NCBI RefSeq assembly: GCF_000767055.1
Contig: NZ_CP006764.1
Location: 744,001-808,000 of the forward strand
Source of the DNA: Corynebacterium doosanense CAU 212 = DSM 45436
Lineage (GTDB): Bacteria > Actinomycetota > Actinomycetes > Mycobacteriales > Mycobacteriaceae
Direction of reading: 5' to 3'
DNA length: 64,000 nucleotides
Positions within the stretch are counted from its first letter, which is position 1; the number at the start of each line of letters is the position of its first letter. Below, piece after piece: positions 40,343 to 50,277 of this stretch. A program made the translations under genes and the position numbers. The notes beneath the pieces were generated by a model, which saw only the letters and a program-made list of their open reading frames with translations, did no database searches and was not told where the DNA came from.

Positions 40343-41836
40343 ATGGCCTCGACACGTCAGGCGCAGCCTGCTACCGACTCAGCGCAGTCGCCCTCCGCCG
40401 GCTCCGGCTGGGTGGATCGTTACTTCCACGTCTCGGAACGCGGATCCACGGTCAGCGGTGAGGTCCGCGCGGGTGTGGTCACCTTCTTCGCGATGGCCTA
40501 CATCATCCTGCTCAACCCCCTGATCCTGGGCACCGGCCCCGACTCCGAGGGCACCGTGCTCGGCGTGAGCAACGTCGCCGCCGTGACCGCGTTCGTCGCC
40601 GGCGTGATGACGATCCTCTTTGGTGTCATCGCCAAGTACCCCTTCGGCATCGCCGCCGGCCTGGGCCTCAACACCCTCATCGCCGCGACCGCGGTCGGCG
40701 GCGAGGGCCTGACCTGGGCAGAGGCCATGGGCCTGGTGGTCATCGAGGGCATCATCATCGTGCTGCTCGCGCTCTCCGGCTTCCGCACCGCGGTGTTCCG
40801 GGCCATCCCCTCGTCGATGAAGGCCGCCATGAGCGTCGGCATCGGCGCGTTCATCTCCCTGGTCGGTTTCGTCAGCGGCGGCTTCGTCACCCGCGTGCCC
40901 GACGCCGCGCACACCACGGTCCCCGTGGGCCTGGGAATGGGCGGCTCCATCGCCTCCTGGCCCACGTTTGTGTTTGTCTTCGGGCTCATCCTCTGCGGCA
41001 TCCTCGTCGTGCGCAACGTCCCGGGCGGGCTGTTCATCGGCATCGTCACCACGACGCTGCTGTCTCTGCTGCTCGAGGCCGTGTTCCACATCGGCCCCAG
41101 CGTCGACGCCGATGGCGCCCACCCCGGTGGCTGGGGCCTGGCGGTTCCCTCCGCGCCCGAGAGCCTGGGTGGCCTGCCGGATCTGTCCCTGCTGGGCAGC
41201 GTGGACCTCATCGGCGCCTTCACCCGCATCGGCGTGCTGGCCACGACCCTGCTGATCTTCACCCTGCTCCTGGCCAACTTCTTCGACGCCATGGGCACGA
41301 TGACCGGCCTCGGCCGCCAGGCCCGCCTAACGGACGCGGACGGCAACCTGCCTGACATGAAGAAGGCGCTGGTCGTCGAGGGCCTGGGTGCCGTCGCCGG
41401 CGGCCTGGGTTCCGCCTCCTCCAACACGGTCTTCGCCGACTCCGCCGCCGGCATCGGCGACGGCGCGCGCACCGGCCTGGCCAACATCGTCACCGGTGTG
41501 CTCTTCCTGCTGGCCATGTTCTTCACCCCGCTCTACGAGATCGTGCCCATCGAGGCCGCCAGCCCCGCGCTGGTCATCGTCGGTGCCATGATGATGAGCG
41601 GCGTGCGGGACATCGACTGGTCGGACTTCTCCATCGTCCTGCCGGCGTTCCTCACCATCATGGTCATGCCCTTCACCTACTCCATCGCCAACGGCATCGG
41701 CGTCGGCTTCATCGCCTTCACCTTCATGTTCGTCGCCGCCGGTCGCATCCGCGACGTCAACTGGCTGATGTGGCTGATCTCCGCCCTCTTCGTTGTCTTC
41801 TTCGCCATCGACCCGATCATGAACGCACTCGGTTGA
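40343..41836 (+). CDS. Purine permease of the AzgA (NCS2-like) family
   Basis: A 497-aa permease with about 12-13 membrane segments. AzgA-family motifs are VTFFAMAYIILLNPLIL in the first segment, IAAGLGLNTLIAATAV, and LLLANFFDAMGTMTGLG followed by ASSNTVFADSAAGIGDGARTGLANIVTG. Relatives import hypoxanthine, guanine or adenine with protons. An AAGGGGAA ribosome site lies about ten bases before the ATG. The methyltransferase gene follows after five bases, so they may be cotranscribed. Confidence 0.9.
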   Translation: MASTRQAQPATDSAQSPSAGSGWVDRYFHVSERGSTVSGEVRAGVVTFFAMAYIILLNPLILGTGPDSEGTVLGVSNVAAVTAFVAGVMTILFGVIAKYPFGIAAGLGLNTLIAATAVGGEGLTWAEAMGLVVIEGIIIVLLALSGFRTAVFRAIPSSMKAAMSVGIGAFISLVGFVSGGFVTRVPDAAHTTVPVGLGMGGSIASWPTFVFVFGLILCGILVVRNVPGGLFIGIVTTTLLSLLLEAVFHIGPSVDADGAHPGGWGLAVPSAPESLGGLPDLSLLGSVDLIGAFTRIGVLATTLLIFTLLLANFFDAMGTMTGLGRQARLTDADGNLPDMKKALVVEGLGAVAGGLGSASSNTVFADSAAGIGDGARTGLANIVTGVLFLLAMFFTPLYEIVPIEAASPALVIVGAMMMSGVRDIDWSDFSIVLPAFLTIMVMPFTYSIANGIGVGFIAFTFMFVAAGRIRDVNWLMWLISALFVVFFAIDPIMNALG

Positions 41837-41841
41837 CACCC

Positions 41842-42657
41842 ATGCCCCGTATCCCCGTGACCGATCCTTCGGACCCGCGTCTCGACGACGTCCGCAACCT
41901 CAACGCCTCGGACAACCGCCCCGACCTCCCCGGAGGAAAGGGCCTGGTCATCGCCGAGGGCCCGCTCGTGGTCTCCCGGCTGGTGGAGTCCCGGTTCCCG
42001 TTGCGCTGCCTCGTCGGATTCCCCGCCAAACTGGACAGCTACGACGCCGACCACGGGCTGCCGGACGGGGTGCCCATCTACGAGGTGTCCCGGGAGACAC
42101 TCGCAGAGGTCGCGGGATTCGACATGCACCGCGGACTGCTCGCCGTGGCGGGCCGGGCCGGGGAGGCGTCGATAAGCGACATTCTCCGCACCGCGCGCAC
42201 CATCTGCGTCCTGGAGGGGGTCGGGGACCACGAGAACATCGGGGCGATCTTCCGCAACGCGGCGGGGCTCGGCGTCGACGCGGTGCTCTTCGGCGCCGGG
42301 TGCGCGGATCCGCTGTACCGGCGGGTCGTGCGTGTCTCCATGGGGCACGTGCTGCGCACGCCGTACGCGCACCTCGAGGGAACGCGGACCACGTGGCAGC
42401 GCTCCCTCGATCAGCTGCGCGAGGCCGGATTCCGGCTGGTGTCCATGACCCCCGGCGGCGACACCACCCTCACCGAGGCGATGGCCGGTGCCGATAAGGT
42501 GGCCATCCTCATGGGCGGAGAGGGGCCCGGGCTGACCGAGCACGCGATGCGCGCCACCGACGTGCGCGCCGCGATCCCCATGGCGCCCGGCACTGATTCG
42601 CTCAACGTGGCCACCAGCGCTGCGGTCGCGTTCTACGAGCGACAGCGCTCGCTGTAG
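41842..42657 (+). CDS. SpoU/TrmH-family RNA methyltransferase
   Basis: A 271-aa 2'-O-methyltransferase with a trefoil-knot fold. The three SPOUT motifs are VLEGVGDHENIGAIFRNAAG (1, catalytic Arg), VAILMGGEGPGL (2) and IPMAPGTDSLNVATSAAVAFYE (3). The N-terminal ~110 residues form a substrate-binding domain. The target is rRNA or tRNA; the mycobacterial neighbour of sepH is annotated as an rRNA methyltransferase (from memory). It ends one base before the convergent gene end at 42659. Confidence 0.9.
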   Translation: MPRIPVTDPSDPRLDDVRNLNASDNRPDLPGGKGLVIAEGPLVVSRLVESRFPLRCLVGFPAKLDSYDADHGLPDGVPIYEVSRETLAEVAGFDMHRGLLAVAGRAGEASISDILRTARTICVLEGVGDHENIGAIFRNAAGLGVDAVLFGAGCADPLYRRVVRVSMGHVLRTPYAHLEGTRTTWQRSLDQLREAGFRLVSMTPGGDTTLTEAMAGADKVAILMGGEGPGLTEHAMRATDVRAAIPMAPGTDSLNVATSAAVAFYERQRSL

Positions 42658-42658
42658 A

Positions 42659-43498
42659 TCAGGGGCGGTCGCTGTGGCGGATGCGCTCGGTGATGCTCTC
42701 GCGCATGTCGCCCGCGCGGCGGCGGACGGTGCGGCTCACGCGTCGGAAAGCGGCGCCGGCGGCCTCCGCGAGGCGGACGAACTCGTCGCCCTCGCGCTCG
42801 GCGGGCTGGATCTCGTAGTCGTCATAGGCGACGATCTCCACACCCGACGGGGTGAGCTTCTCCTTGCCCACCTTCCGGGGCTCCTCGATCCGCGGCTCCG
42901 GGCGACCGTCCACGGCGTAACCCACCACCTGGATGTCCGGCCCCTCGGGGGAGACGTCGACGCCGACCCAGGCGCGTTCCGCCGCCCGGGCGATGTCCCG
43001 GGGTTCGAACGGCAGCGAGATTCCGCCGCGTGGTTCGGTGGTTTCCCCGGCCCAGTAGGGGGCCTCGAAGGGCTCGGGCAGGCCGATGTCCTCGGTGAGA
43101 AACTCCCGCGTGCCGCTGAGGCAGCGCTTGAGCACCCCGCCGGAGAAGTGGGCGAACCCGCCGAAATCGGAGTCGTCGCCGACCGCGATGACGTAGACGT
43201 CCGGGGCCGGGCGCGAGGACAGCATGTCGGGATCCGTCTCCGCGAGCAGACCGATGTCGTCGATCCACGTCTGGACCACGGTCACGCCGGGGTAGCCGCC
43301 GATGTAGAACTCACCCGCGGACGCCTGCGAGGAGCGGTTGAGGGGGAACTGCCCGATCGTCGTGATCGGCCAGGAGGGGTTGAGCTGGGCCAGGTACTTG
43401 CGGCCGAACCCGCGGTCCGCGCGGGCCTCGGTGGCCAACACCGTGGCAGAATCCAGGGCGGAGACGAACCAGTAGGTGACCACGGCTGAGGTACTCAT
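42659..43498 (-). CDS. DUF6928-like conserved protein
   Basis: A 279-aa soluble protein: AVVTYWFVSALDSATVLATEA, WPITTIGQFPLNRSSQASAGEFYIGGYPGVTVVQTW, GDDSDFGGFAHFSGGVLKR and PFEPRDIARAAERAWVGVDVS. The basic C-terminus (RRVSRTVRRRAGDMRESI) may bind nucleic acid or a partner. I believe it belongs to an actinobacterial DUF family next to sepH; the function is not known. It starts 15 bases after the sepH stop and is probably in the same operon. Confidence 0.7.
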   Translation of the reverse strand: MSTSAVVTYWFVSALDSATVLATEARADRGFGRKYLAQLNPSWPITTIGQFPLNRSSQASAGEFYIGGYPGVTVVQTWIDDIGLLAETDPDMLSSRPAPDVYVIAVGDDSDFGGFAHFSGGVLKRCLSGTREFLTEDIGLPEPFEAPYWAGETTEPRGGISLPFEPRDIARAAERAWVGVDVSPEGPDIQVVGYAVDGRPEPRIEEPRKVGKEKLTPSGVEIVAYDDYEIQPAEREGDEFVRLAEAAGAAFRRVSRTVRRRAGDMRESITERIRHSDRP

Positions 43499-43513
43499 GG
43501 TGGAAATCTTCCG

Positions 43514-44536
43514 TTAGTTCTTCGGACGTTTGGTGTTGGTGCGCACGCCGAGGAGCACGTCCTCCCAGTGGGGAGTGACGGCCTTGCGACGCCGCTTGGC
43601 CGGCTTGTCTCCGGCCTCACTCTCCGGGTGCTGCAGGAAATCGTCCTCGGCCTCGTGCGGTGGGTCGGGGACGACGTCGATCTCTGCGGTGTCCCGGGCA
43701 TCCTGGGCATCCCGGGTGCCGTCGAGCTCGCCGTCCCGGTCACTGTCGGTCCGCAGTTGGTGAGCCGGCATGGCCTCCTCGTAGCGGGTACCCCGACTGA
43801 TGGAGGTCAGCGAACGCACCGGCTGAACGAAGTCCGGGTCGGTGAGGTCGGCTGCGACGGCGTTGCGGGGCTCGGCGGTGGAGGACGTCGCGCCGTGGCG
43901 GTGGAAGACCCACTGCGCCTCGTTTTCGCTGAGGCCCGCCTGCCAGGTCACGCGGATGATCCACTCGCCGTCGGGCTCACGGAAGGCGTCCCAGGTCGCA
44001 TCCGCCAGGGAGTGACCGCGGGCACCGAAAGCTGCGGCGAGCACCTCGGCGAGGGTGAGTTTGGCCGGGCCGTCCTCGCGCACCGGGTGAGCCTGGCGGG
44101 CGAGCTGGGCGATCTGGGAGCGTTCGAGAAGAACGGGGTGGGCGTACACCTCGACGCGGCTGACGGCCACCCCCATCTCCTCGGCCAGCTGCTCCACGCT
44201 CGCGCCCGCCCGGATCCGGGTCTGGATCTCCCGGGGGCGAAGGCTCAGCGGCGCGGAGTAGAGGGGATCGGGCTGGGGGAGGGAACGCTGGCGCGCGGCC
44301 GGGGTTTCCTCTGCCACCGTCTCCACCTCAGCCGCAGGTTCCGGCTGAGGTTCCTGCGCGGTCGGGCCGGACTCGTTGACGATGGTCACCGGGGTACTGC
44401 CGGCGTCCGGCGACGTGGGGCGCAGCGCGGATCGGAGATCCTCGTCGACGCTGAGGAAGTACTGCTCGCCGGACTCGTCGATGAAAACGAGCGAAGTGGG
44501 GGTCGAGTCATCGTTGACGAGCTTGAGCTCACGCAT
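43514..44536 (-). CDS. sepH: Cell division regulator SepH (DUF3071)
   Basis: A 340-aa protein. The N-terminus MRELKLV and LVFIDESGEQYFL form the conserved domain; residues ~95-150 carry a helix-turn-helix (SLRPREIQTRIRAGASVEQLAEEMGV followed by RVEVYAHPVLLERSQIA). A second conserved stretch is WDAFREPDGEWIIRVTWQAG. The C-terminal third is acidic and disordered with a basic cluster and a final conserved WEDVLLGVRT. SepH binds FtsZ and promotes filament assembly in actinobacteria. It is divergent from nothing close; serC starts further upstream on the same strand. Confidence 0.9.
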   Translation of the reverse strand: MRELKLVNDDSTPTSLVFIDESGEQYFLSVDEDLRSALRPTSPDAGSTPVTIVNESGPTAQEPQPEPAAEVETVAEETPAARQRSLPQPDPLYSAPLSLRPREIQTRIRAGASVEQLAEEMGVAVSRVEVYAHPVLLERSQIAQLARQAHPVREDGPAKLTLAEVLAAAFGARGHSLADATWDAFREPDGEWIIRVTWQAGLSENEAQWVFHRHGATSSTAEPRNAVAADLTDPDFVQPVRSLTSISRGTRYEEAMPAHQLRTDSDRDGELDGTRDAQDARDTAEIDVVPDPPHEAEDDFLQHPESEAGDKPAKRRRKAVTPHWEDVLLGVRTNTKRPKN

Positions 44537-44626
44537 TCGCTAGTCCTTATTTGAGTCCGGCGGGTAGTTGTCTTGCCACACTAACGCACGTTGGCGTCTC
44601 AGCAGGTCAGGCGCGACGCATAAGTC

Positions 44627-46129
<1,503 letters not shown>

Positions 46130-47425
46130 GTGGCATCAGATAACAAGGACAAGGCAGTACTTCACTACCCCGGTGGCGAGTACGAGATGGATATCGTCCG
46201 CGCGACCGAGGGCAATGACGGCTTCGAGCTGGGCAAGCTGCTCGGCGAGACCGGACTGGTCACCTTCGACCCCGGTTATGTCTCCACCGGTTCCACGGAA
46301 TCCAAGATCACCTACATCGACGGTGACGAAGGAATCCTGCGTTACCGCGGCTACGACATCGCTGACCTGGCGGAGAACGCCACCTTCAACGAGGTCTCCT
46401 ACCTCCTGATCAAGGGCGAGATGCCCAACCAGGAGCAGCTGGACGACTTCAACACCCAGATTCGCCGCCACACGCTGCTCGACGAGGACTTCAAGTCCCA
46501 GTTCAGCGTCTTCCCGCGCAACGCCCACCCCATGGCTGTGCTGGCCTCCTCGGTGAACATCCTGTCGACGTATTACCAGGATCAGCTCAACCCCCTGGAC
46601 GAGGAGCAGCTGGACAAGGCCACCGTCCGCCTCATGGCTAAGGTTCCCATGCTGGCCGCGTACTCCTACCGCGCCTCCAAGGGTTCCCCGTACCTCTACC
46701 CGGACAACGCCCTGAACACGCGCGAGAACTTCCTGCGCATGATGTTCGGCTACCCGACCGAGCCCTACGACGTCGATCCCATCCTGGTCAAGGCCCTGGA
46801 CAAGCTCCTCATCCTCCACGCCGACCACGAGCAGAACTGCTCCACCTCCACGGTCCGCATGATCGGCTCCTCCCAGGCGAATATGTTCGTCTCCATCGCC
46901 GGCGGCATCAACGCCCTCTCCGGCCCGCTGCACGGTGGCGCCAACCAGGCTGTCCTGGAGATGCTAGAGGACATCCAGAACAACCACGGCGGCGACGCGA
47001 CCGAGTTCATGAACCGCGTGAAGAACAAGGAGAAGGGTGTCCGCCTCATGGGCTTCGGACACCGCGTGTACAAGAACTACGACCCGCGCGCGGCGATCGT
47101 CAAGGATCTCGCCCACGAGGTTCTCGAGCACCTCGGTGGCGACTCCATGCTGGATCTCGCCATGGAGCTGGAGCAGATCGCGCTGAGCGACGACTACTTC
47201 GTCTCCCGCAAGCTCTACCCCAACGTGGACTTCTACACCGGCCTCATCTACCGCGCCATGGGCTTCCCGACGGACTTCTTCACCGTCCTCTTTGCCATCG
47301 GCCGCCTGCCGGGCTGGATCGCCCACTACCGTGAGCAGCTCGAGCTCAACACCAAGATCAACCGTCCGCGGCAGATCTACACCGGCGCCACCCAGCGCAC
47401 GGTGACTCCCCGCGACCAGCGCTAA
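46130..47425 (+). CDS. gltA: Citrate synthase
   Basis: A 431-aa hexameric-type citrate synthase. Catalytic regions are LHADHEQNCSTSTVR (His), GPLHGGANQAVLEML (His) and GFGHRVYKNYDPRA, followed by YPNVDFYTGLIYRAMGFP with the catalytic Asp. It condenses acetyl-CoA and oxaloacetate at the entry of the TCA cycle. The start is GTG at 46130 with CGAAAGG nine bases upstream. The FKBP gene follows after a large hairpin. Confidence 0.97.
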   Translation: MASDNKDKAVLHYPGGEYEMDIVRATEGNDGFELGKLLGETGLVTFDPGYVSTGSTESKITYIDGDEGILRYRGYDIADLAENATFNEVSYLLIKGEMPNQEQLDDFNTQIRRHTLLDEDFKSQFSVFPRNAHPMAVLASSVNILSTYYQDQLNPLDEEQLDKATVRLMAKVPMLAAYSYRASKGSPYLYPDNALNTRENFLRMMFGYPTEPYDVDPILVKALDKLLILHADHEQNCSTSTVRMIGSSQANMFVSIAGGINALSGPLHGGANQAVLEMLEDIQNNHGGDATEFMNRVKNKEKGVRLMGFGHRVYKNYDPRAAIVKDLAHEVLEHLGGDSMLDLAMELEQIALSDDYFVSRKLYPNVDFYTGLIYRAMGFPTDFFTVLFAIGRLPGWIAHYREQLELNTKINRPRQIYTGATQRTVTPRDQR

Positions 47426-47448
47426 ATCCGCTGCACCGTGACCCCGGC

Positions 47449-47503
47449 ACCGCCGGGCATGATGTTCTCCTTATACAATGATGAGAGAACCATGCCCGGC
47501 GGT
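47449..47503. terminator. Hairpin between gltA and FKBP gene
   Basis: ACCGCCGGGCAT (47449-47460) pairs with ATGCCCGGCGGT (47492-47503), and inside it GTTCTC (47464-47469) pairs with GAGAAC (47485-47490). The loop contains CTTATACAATGAT, a -10-like sequence. It is a terminator or attenuator after gltA, and perhaps also a promoter for the next gene. Confidence 0.65.
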
Positions 47504-47568
47504 TCGCCGTTGGCAGGGGCTCAGCTAGAGCTCGCATGTCCCGATTGAACACTCAAGGAGAATGCCCC

Positions 47569-47946
47569 ATGGGAAATGAAGAGAATTTGGAAAAACCCGT
47601 CATTGAGGTTCCGGATGCTCCGGCACCCGAGGGACTCGTCTTCGAGGACCTCATCATCGGCGAGGGCGAAGAAGCCCGTGCCGGTGGAATGGTGGAAGTC
47701 CACTACGTCGGAGTCGACTACGCCACCGGCCAGGAGTTCGACTCCTCCTGGGGTCGCGGAGAGTCCATCGAGTTCCCGCTCAACGGACTCATCGCCGGTT
47801 GGCAGGAAGGCATCCCCGGCATGCGTGTCGGCGGGCGTCGCCAGCTGACCATCCCGCCGGAGCTGGCCTACGGCCCCGCGGGTGGCGGACACCCGCTCGC
47901 CGGACTGACCCTGGTCTTCATCATCGACCTCATCAGCGCCAGCTAG
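47569..47946 (+). CDS. FKBP-type peptidyl-prolyl cis-trans isomerase
   Basis: A 125-aa single-domain FKBP. The active-site pattern is VEVHYVGVDYATGQEFDSSWGRG, IEFPLNGLIAGWQEGIPGMRVGGRRQLTIPPELAYGP and LVFIIDLI, with the usual Tyr, Phe, Asp and Trp/Tyr residues. There is no signal peptide, so it works in the cytoplasm as a folding catalyst. GGAG lies eight bases before the ATG at 47569. Position downstream of gltA is the same as in C. glutamicum. Confidence 0.94.
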   Translation: MGNEENLEKPVIEVPDAPAPEGLVFEDLIIGEGEEARAGGMVEVHYVGVDYATGQEFDSSWGRGESIEFPLNGLIAGWQEGIPGMRVGGRRQLTIPPELAYGPAGGGHPLAGLTLVFIIDLISAS

Positions 47947-48017
47947 CTCCCTCCCGCCACTGGTTGGGGATCACGGTTTCTACCGTGGCCCCCTTTTTTG
48001 CGCGCCGCGGCCGTGAC

Positions 48018-48060
48018 GTGGGGGAACAGGGAGGATGTGGGGGTAGAAAACTACACCCCT
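48018..48060. promoter_or_regulatory. Candidate RamA sites upstream of mctB-mctC
   Basis: TGGGGGT (48038-48044) and ACACCCCT (48053-48060) flank TAGAAAACT in an inverted arrangement, with a further GTGGGGGA at 48018-48025. RamA of C. glutamicum binds G4-6 and C4-5 motifs and activates mctC. These lie about 130 bases before mctB. Assignment is by motif only. Confidence 0.4.
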
Positions 48061-48187
48061 TGGCACTCCCTGCGTGTGCGGGTGGAGTTTCGTGTGTGTT
48101 CTAAGTTATTTTTATCTACGAACAAAGCTCAGGGCCGCCTCGGCGTCATGAGAAACAGCTACCCGTATCAATGAAAGGAAGTGGACC

Positions 48188-48535
48188 ATGGCTGAAAGCA
48201 GAGCCGCGGCCGCTGCCCCCCGGCGACGCACCCCGTCGCCCGAGGAGTACATCGCAATGCAGGAGAGCGGGCAGTTCGCCGACCTGCGCAGGACTTTCCG
48301 TGGATTTACGTTCCCGGTATTCATCGCCGCGCTCGTGTGGTACTTCGTGTACATGGTCAGCGCCATCTACTTCCCGGAAGTTATGGGCCGGCCCTTCCTG
48401 GGCATGAACGTGGGCATCTGGTTCGGCCTCGCCCAATTCGTCACCACCTTCGCCATCACCTGGATCTACGTGGTGTACGCGAACAAGAACTTCGAGCCGC
48501 GCCAGGCCGCGATTCGTGCAGAAATGGAAGGCTAG
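48188..48535 (+). CDS. mctB: DUF485 membrane protein, partner of MctC
   Basis: A 115-aa protein with two membrane segments (FTFPVFIAALVWYFVYMV and NVGIWFGLAQFVTTFAITWIYVVYA) and a conserved EYIAMQESGQFADLRRTFR cytoplasmic start, the DUF485 pattern. DUF485 proteins accompany acetate/monocarboxylate symporters of the ActP type. The symporter gene follows after three bases. GAAAGGAA precedes the ATG by about ten bases. Confidence 0.9.
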   Translation: MAESRAAAAAPRRRTPSPEEYIAMQESGQFADLRRTFRGFTFPVFIAALVWYFVYMVSAIYFPEVMGRPFLGMNVGIWFGLAQFVTTFAITWIYVVYANKNFEPRQAAIRAEMEG

Positions 48536-48538
48536 AAC

Positions 48539-50194
48539 ATGAACGTTGTCCATCTCGCACAGGAGACCCCGGCGGCCACCGGCAACCCGATTCTCAACAT
48601 CGCCGTCTTCGTGATCTTCATCGTGGTCACCATGACCATCGTGACCCGCGTCGGCCGCACCCCGAAGAGCGGGGACGCCTCCGAGTTCTACACCGGCGGC
48701 GCGTCCTTCAGTGGCACCCAGAACGGCCTGGCCATCTCCGGTGACTACCTCTCCGCGGCCTCCTTCCTGGGCATTGTCGGCGCCATCGCGCTCAACGGCT
48801 ACGACGGCTTCCTCTACTCCATCGGCTTCTTCGTCGCCTGGGTCAGCGCCCTGCTACTCGTCGCCGAGCCCATGCGTAACGTCGGCCGCTTCACCATGGC
48901 GGACGTGCTCTCCTTCCGACTGCGGCAGAAGCCGGTCCGCGTTGCCGCGGCACTGAGCACCCTGTTTGTCTCCCTCTTCTACCTCATCGCGCAGATGGCC
49001 GGCGCCGGCTCGCTGGTCGCCGTGCTGCTGAACATCCACGACGTGTTCTGGCAGTCGATCATCGTCGCCGTCGTCGGTGTCATCATGATCGCCTACGTCC
49101 TCATCGGCGGCATGAAGGGCACCACCTACGTCCAGATGATCAAGGCTGTCCTGCTCGTCGGCGGCGTCATCATCATGACCGTCCTTGTGTTCATTTCCGT
49201 CCGTGGCGGAATGGGCAACCTGCTCGACGCGGCCGTGGACATGCACGGCAGCTCCGCCAACGCGGCGAAGAAGGGCTACGAGGCCAGCGCGATCCTCGAG
49301 CCGGGTCTGCAGTACGGCGCGACGAACATGTCCAAGCTGAACTTCATCTCCCTGGGCCTCGCCCTGGTGCTGGGCGTCGGCGGTCTCCCGCACGTGCTCA
49401 TGCGCTTCTACACGGTTCCCACCGCCACCGAGGCCCGCAAGTCCGTCACTGTGGCCATCATCCTCATCGGCGCGTTCTACCTGATGACCCTGATCCTCGG
49501 CTACGGCGCCGCAGCCCTGGTCGGACCGGACCGCATCCTCGCCGCCCCGGGTGGCGCGAACTCGGCAGCCCCGCTGCTCGCCTTCGAACTCGGCGGCTCG
49601 CTGTTCATGGCGCTCATCTCCGCGGTGGCCTTCGCCACCGTGCTCGCGGTCGTCGCCGGCCTGGCCATCACCGCCTCCGCTTCGGTCGCACATGACCTCT
49701 ACGCCGCGGTGATCCGCGACGGACAGGCCACCGAGGCCGAGCAGGTGCGTGTCTCGCGCATCACCGTCGTGGTCATCGGCGTCGCGTCGATCGTCCTGGG
49801 CATCCTGGCCATGCAGCAGAACGTCGCCTTCCTCGTGTCCCTGGCCTTCGCCATCGCCGCGTCGGCGAACCTGCCCACCATCCTGTACTCCCTGTACTGG
49901 AAGCGCTTCAACACCACCGGTGCGGTCGCGTCGATCTACACCGGCCTCATCTCTGCGCTCGTGCTGATCTTCTTCTCCCCGGCCGTGTCCGGAGCGGAGA
50001 CGTCCATGATCACGGGTGCGGACTGGTCCTGGTTCCCGCTGACCAGCCCGGGCATCATCTCCATCCCGCTGGGCTTCCTCGGCGGCATCGTCGGCACCTA
50101 CATCGGCAAGCCTGACAACCTCCGTGCCCTCCAGGCCGAGATGGAAGTCAAGTCCCTCACGGGCGTCGGCGTCGAAGGCGTGGTCAACCACTAG
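48539..50194 (+). CDS. mctC: Monocarboxylate/acetate sodium-solute symporter
   Basis: A 551-aa sodium:solute symporter family protein with about 13 membrane segments. Typical stretches are FYTGGASFSGTQNGLAISGDY, GDYLSAASFLGIVGAIALNGYDG, GGLPHVLMRFYTVPTATEARKS and SASVAHDLYAAVIR. In C. glutamicum MctC takes up acetate, propionate and pyruvate. In that species an accD3 gene lies between the FKBP gene and mctB; it is absent here. A terminator hairpin follows. Confidence 0.92.
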   Translation: MNVVHLAQETPAATGNPILNIAVFVIFIVVTMTIVTRVGRTPKSGDASEFYTGGASFSGTQNGLAISGDYLSAASFLGIVGAIALNGYDGFLYSIGFFVAWVSALLLVAEPMRNVGRFTMADVLSFRLRQKPVRVAAALSTLFVSLFYLIAQMAGAGSLVAVLLNIHDVFWQSIIVAVVGVIMIAYVLIGGMKGTTYVQMIKAVLLVGGVIIMTVLVFISVRGGMGNLLDAAVDMHGSSANAAKKGYEASAILEPGLQYGATNMSKLNFISLGLALVLGVGGLPHVLMRFYTVPTATEARKSVTVAIILIGAFYLMTLILGYGAAALVGPDRILAAPGGANSAAPLLAFELGGSLFMALISAVAFATVLAVVAGLAITASASVAHDLYAAVIRDGQATEAEQVRVSRITVVVIGVASIVLGILAMQQNVAFLVSLAFAIAASANLPTILYSLYWKRFNTTGAVASIYTGLISALVLIFFSPAVSGAETSMITGADWSWFPLTSPGIISIPLGFLGGIVGTYIGKPDNLRALQAEMEVKSLTGVGVEGVVNH

Positions 50195-50225
50195 GTTCCC
50201 GCCCTCGCGCAGCAGACGCGTGTGC

Positions 50226-50276
50226 ATACTGCCGTCGATAAGCATTCAGCTTTTCGGCGGCAGTATTATGTTTTTC
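50226..50276 (+). terminator. Terminator after mctC
   Basis: ATACTGCCG (50226-50234) pairs with CGGCAGTAT (50258-50266), followed by TATGTTTTT. One copy of the word GTCGATAAGC (50234-50243) begins at the last base of the left arm and fills part of the loop. The next gene starts at 50278, immediately after. Confidence 0.8.
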
Positions 50277-50277
50277 C

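Noticed and set aside
48854..50245. 463-aa minus-strand frame opposite mctC
   Set aside because: Antisense shadow of the symporter gene with repetitive His/Asp/Gly composition.
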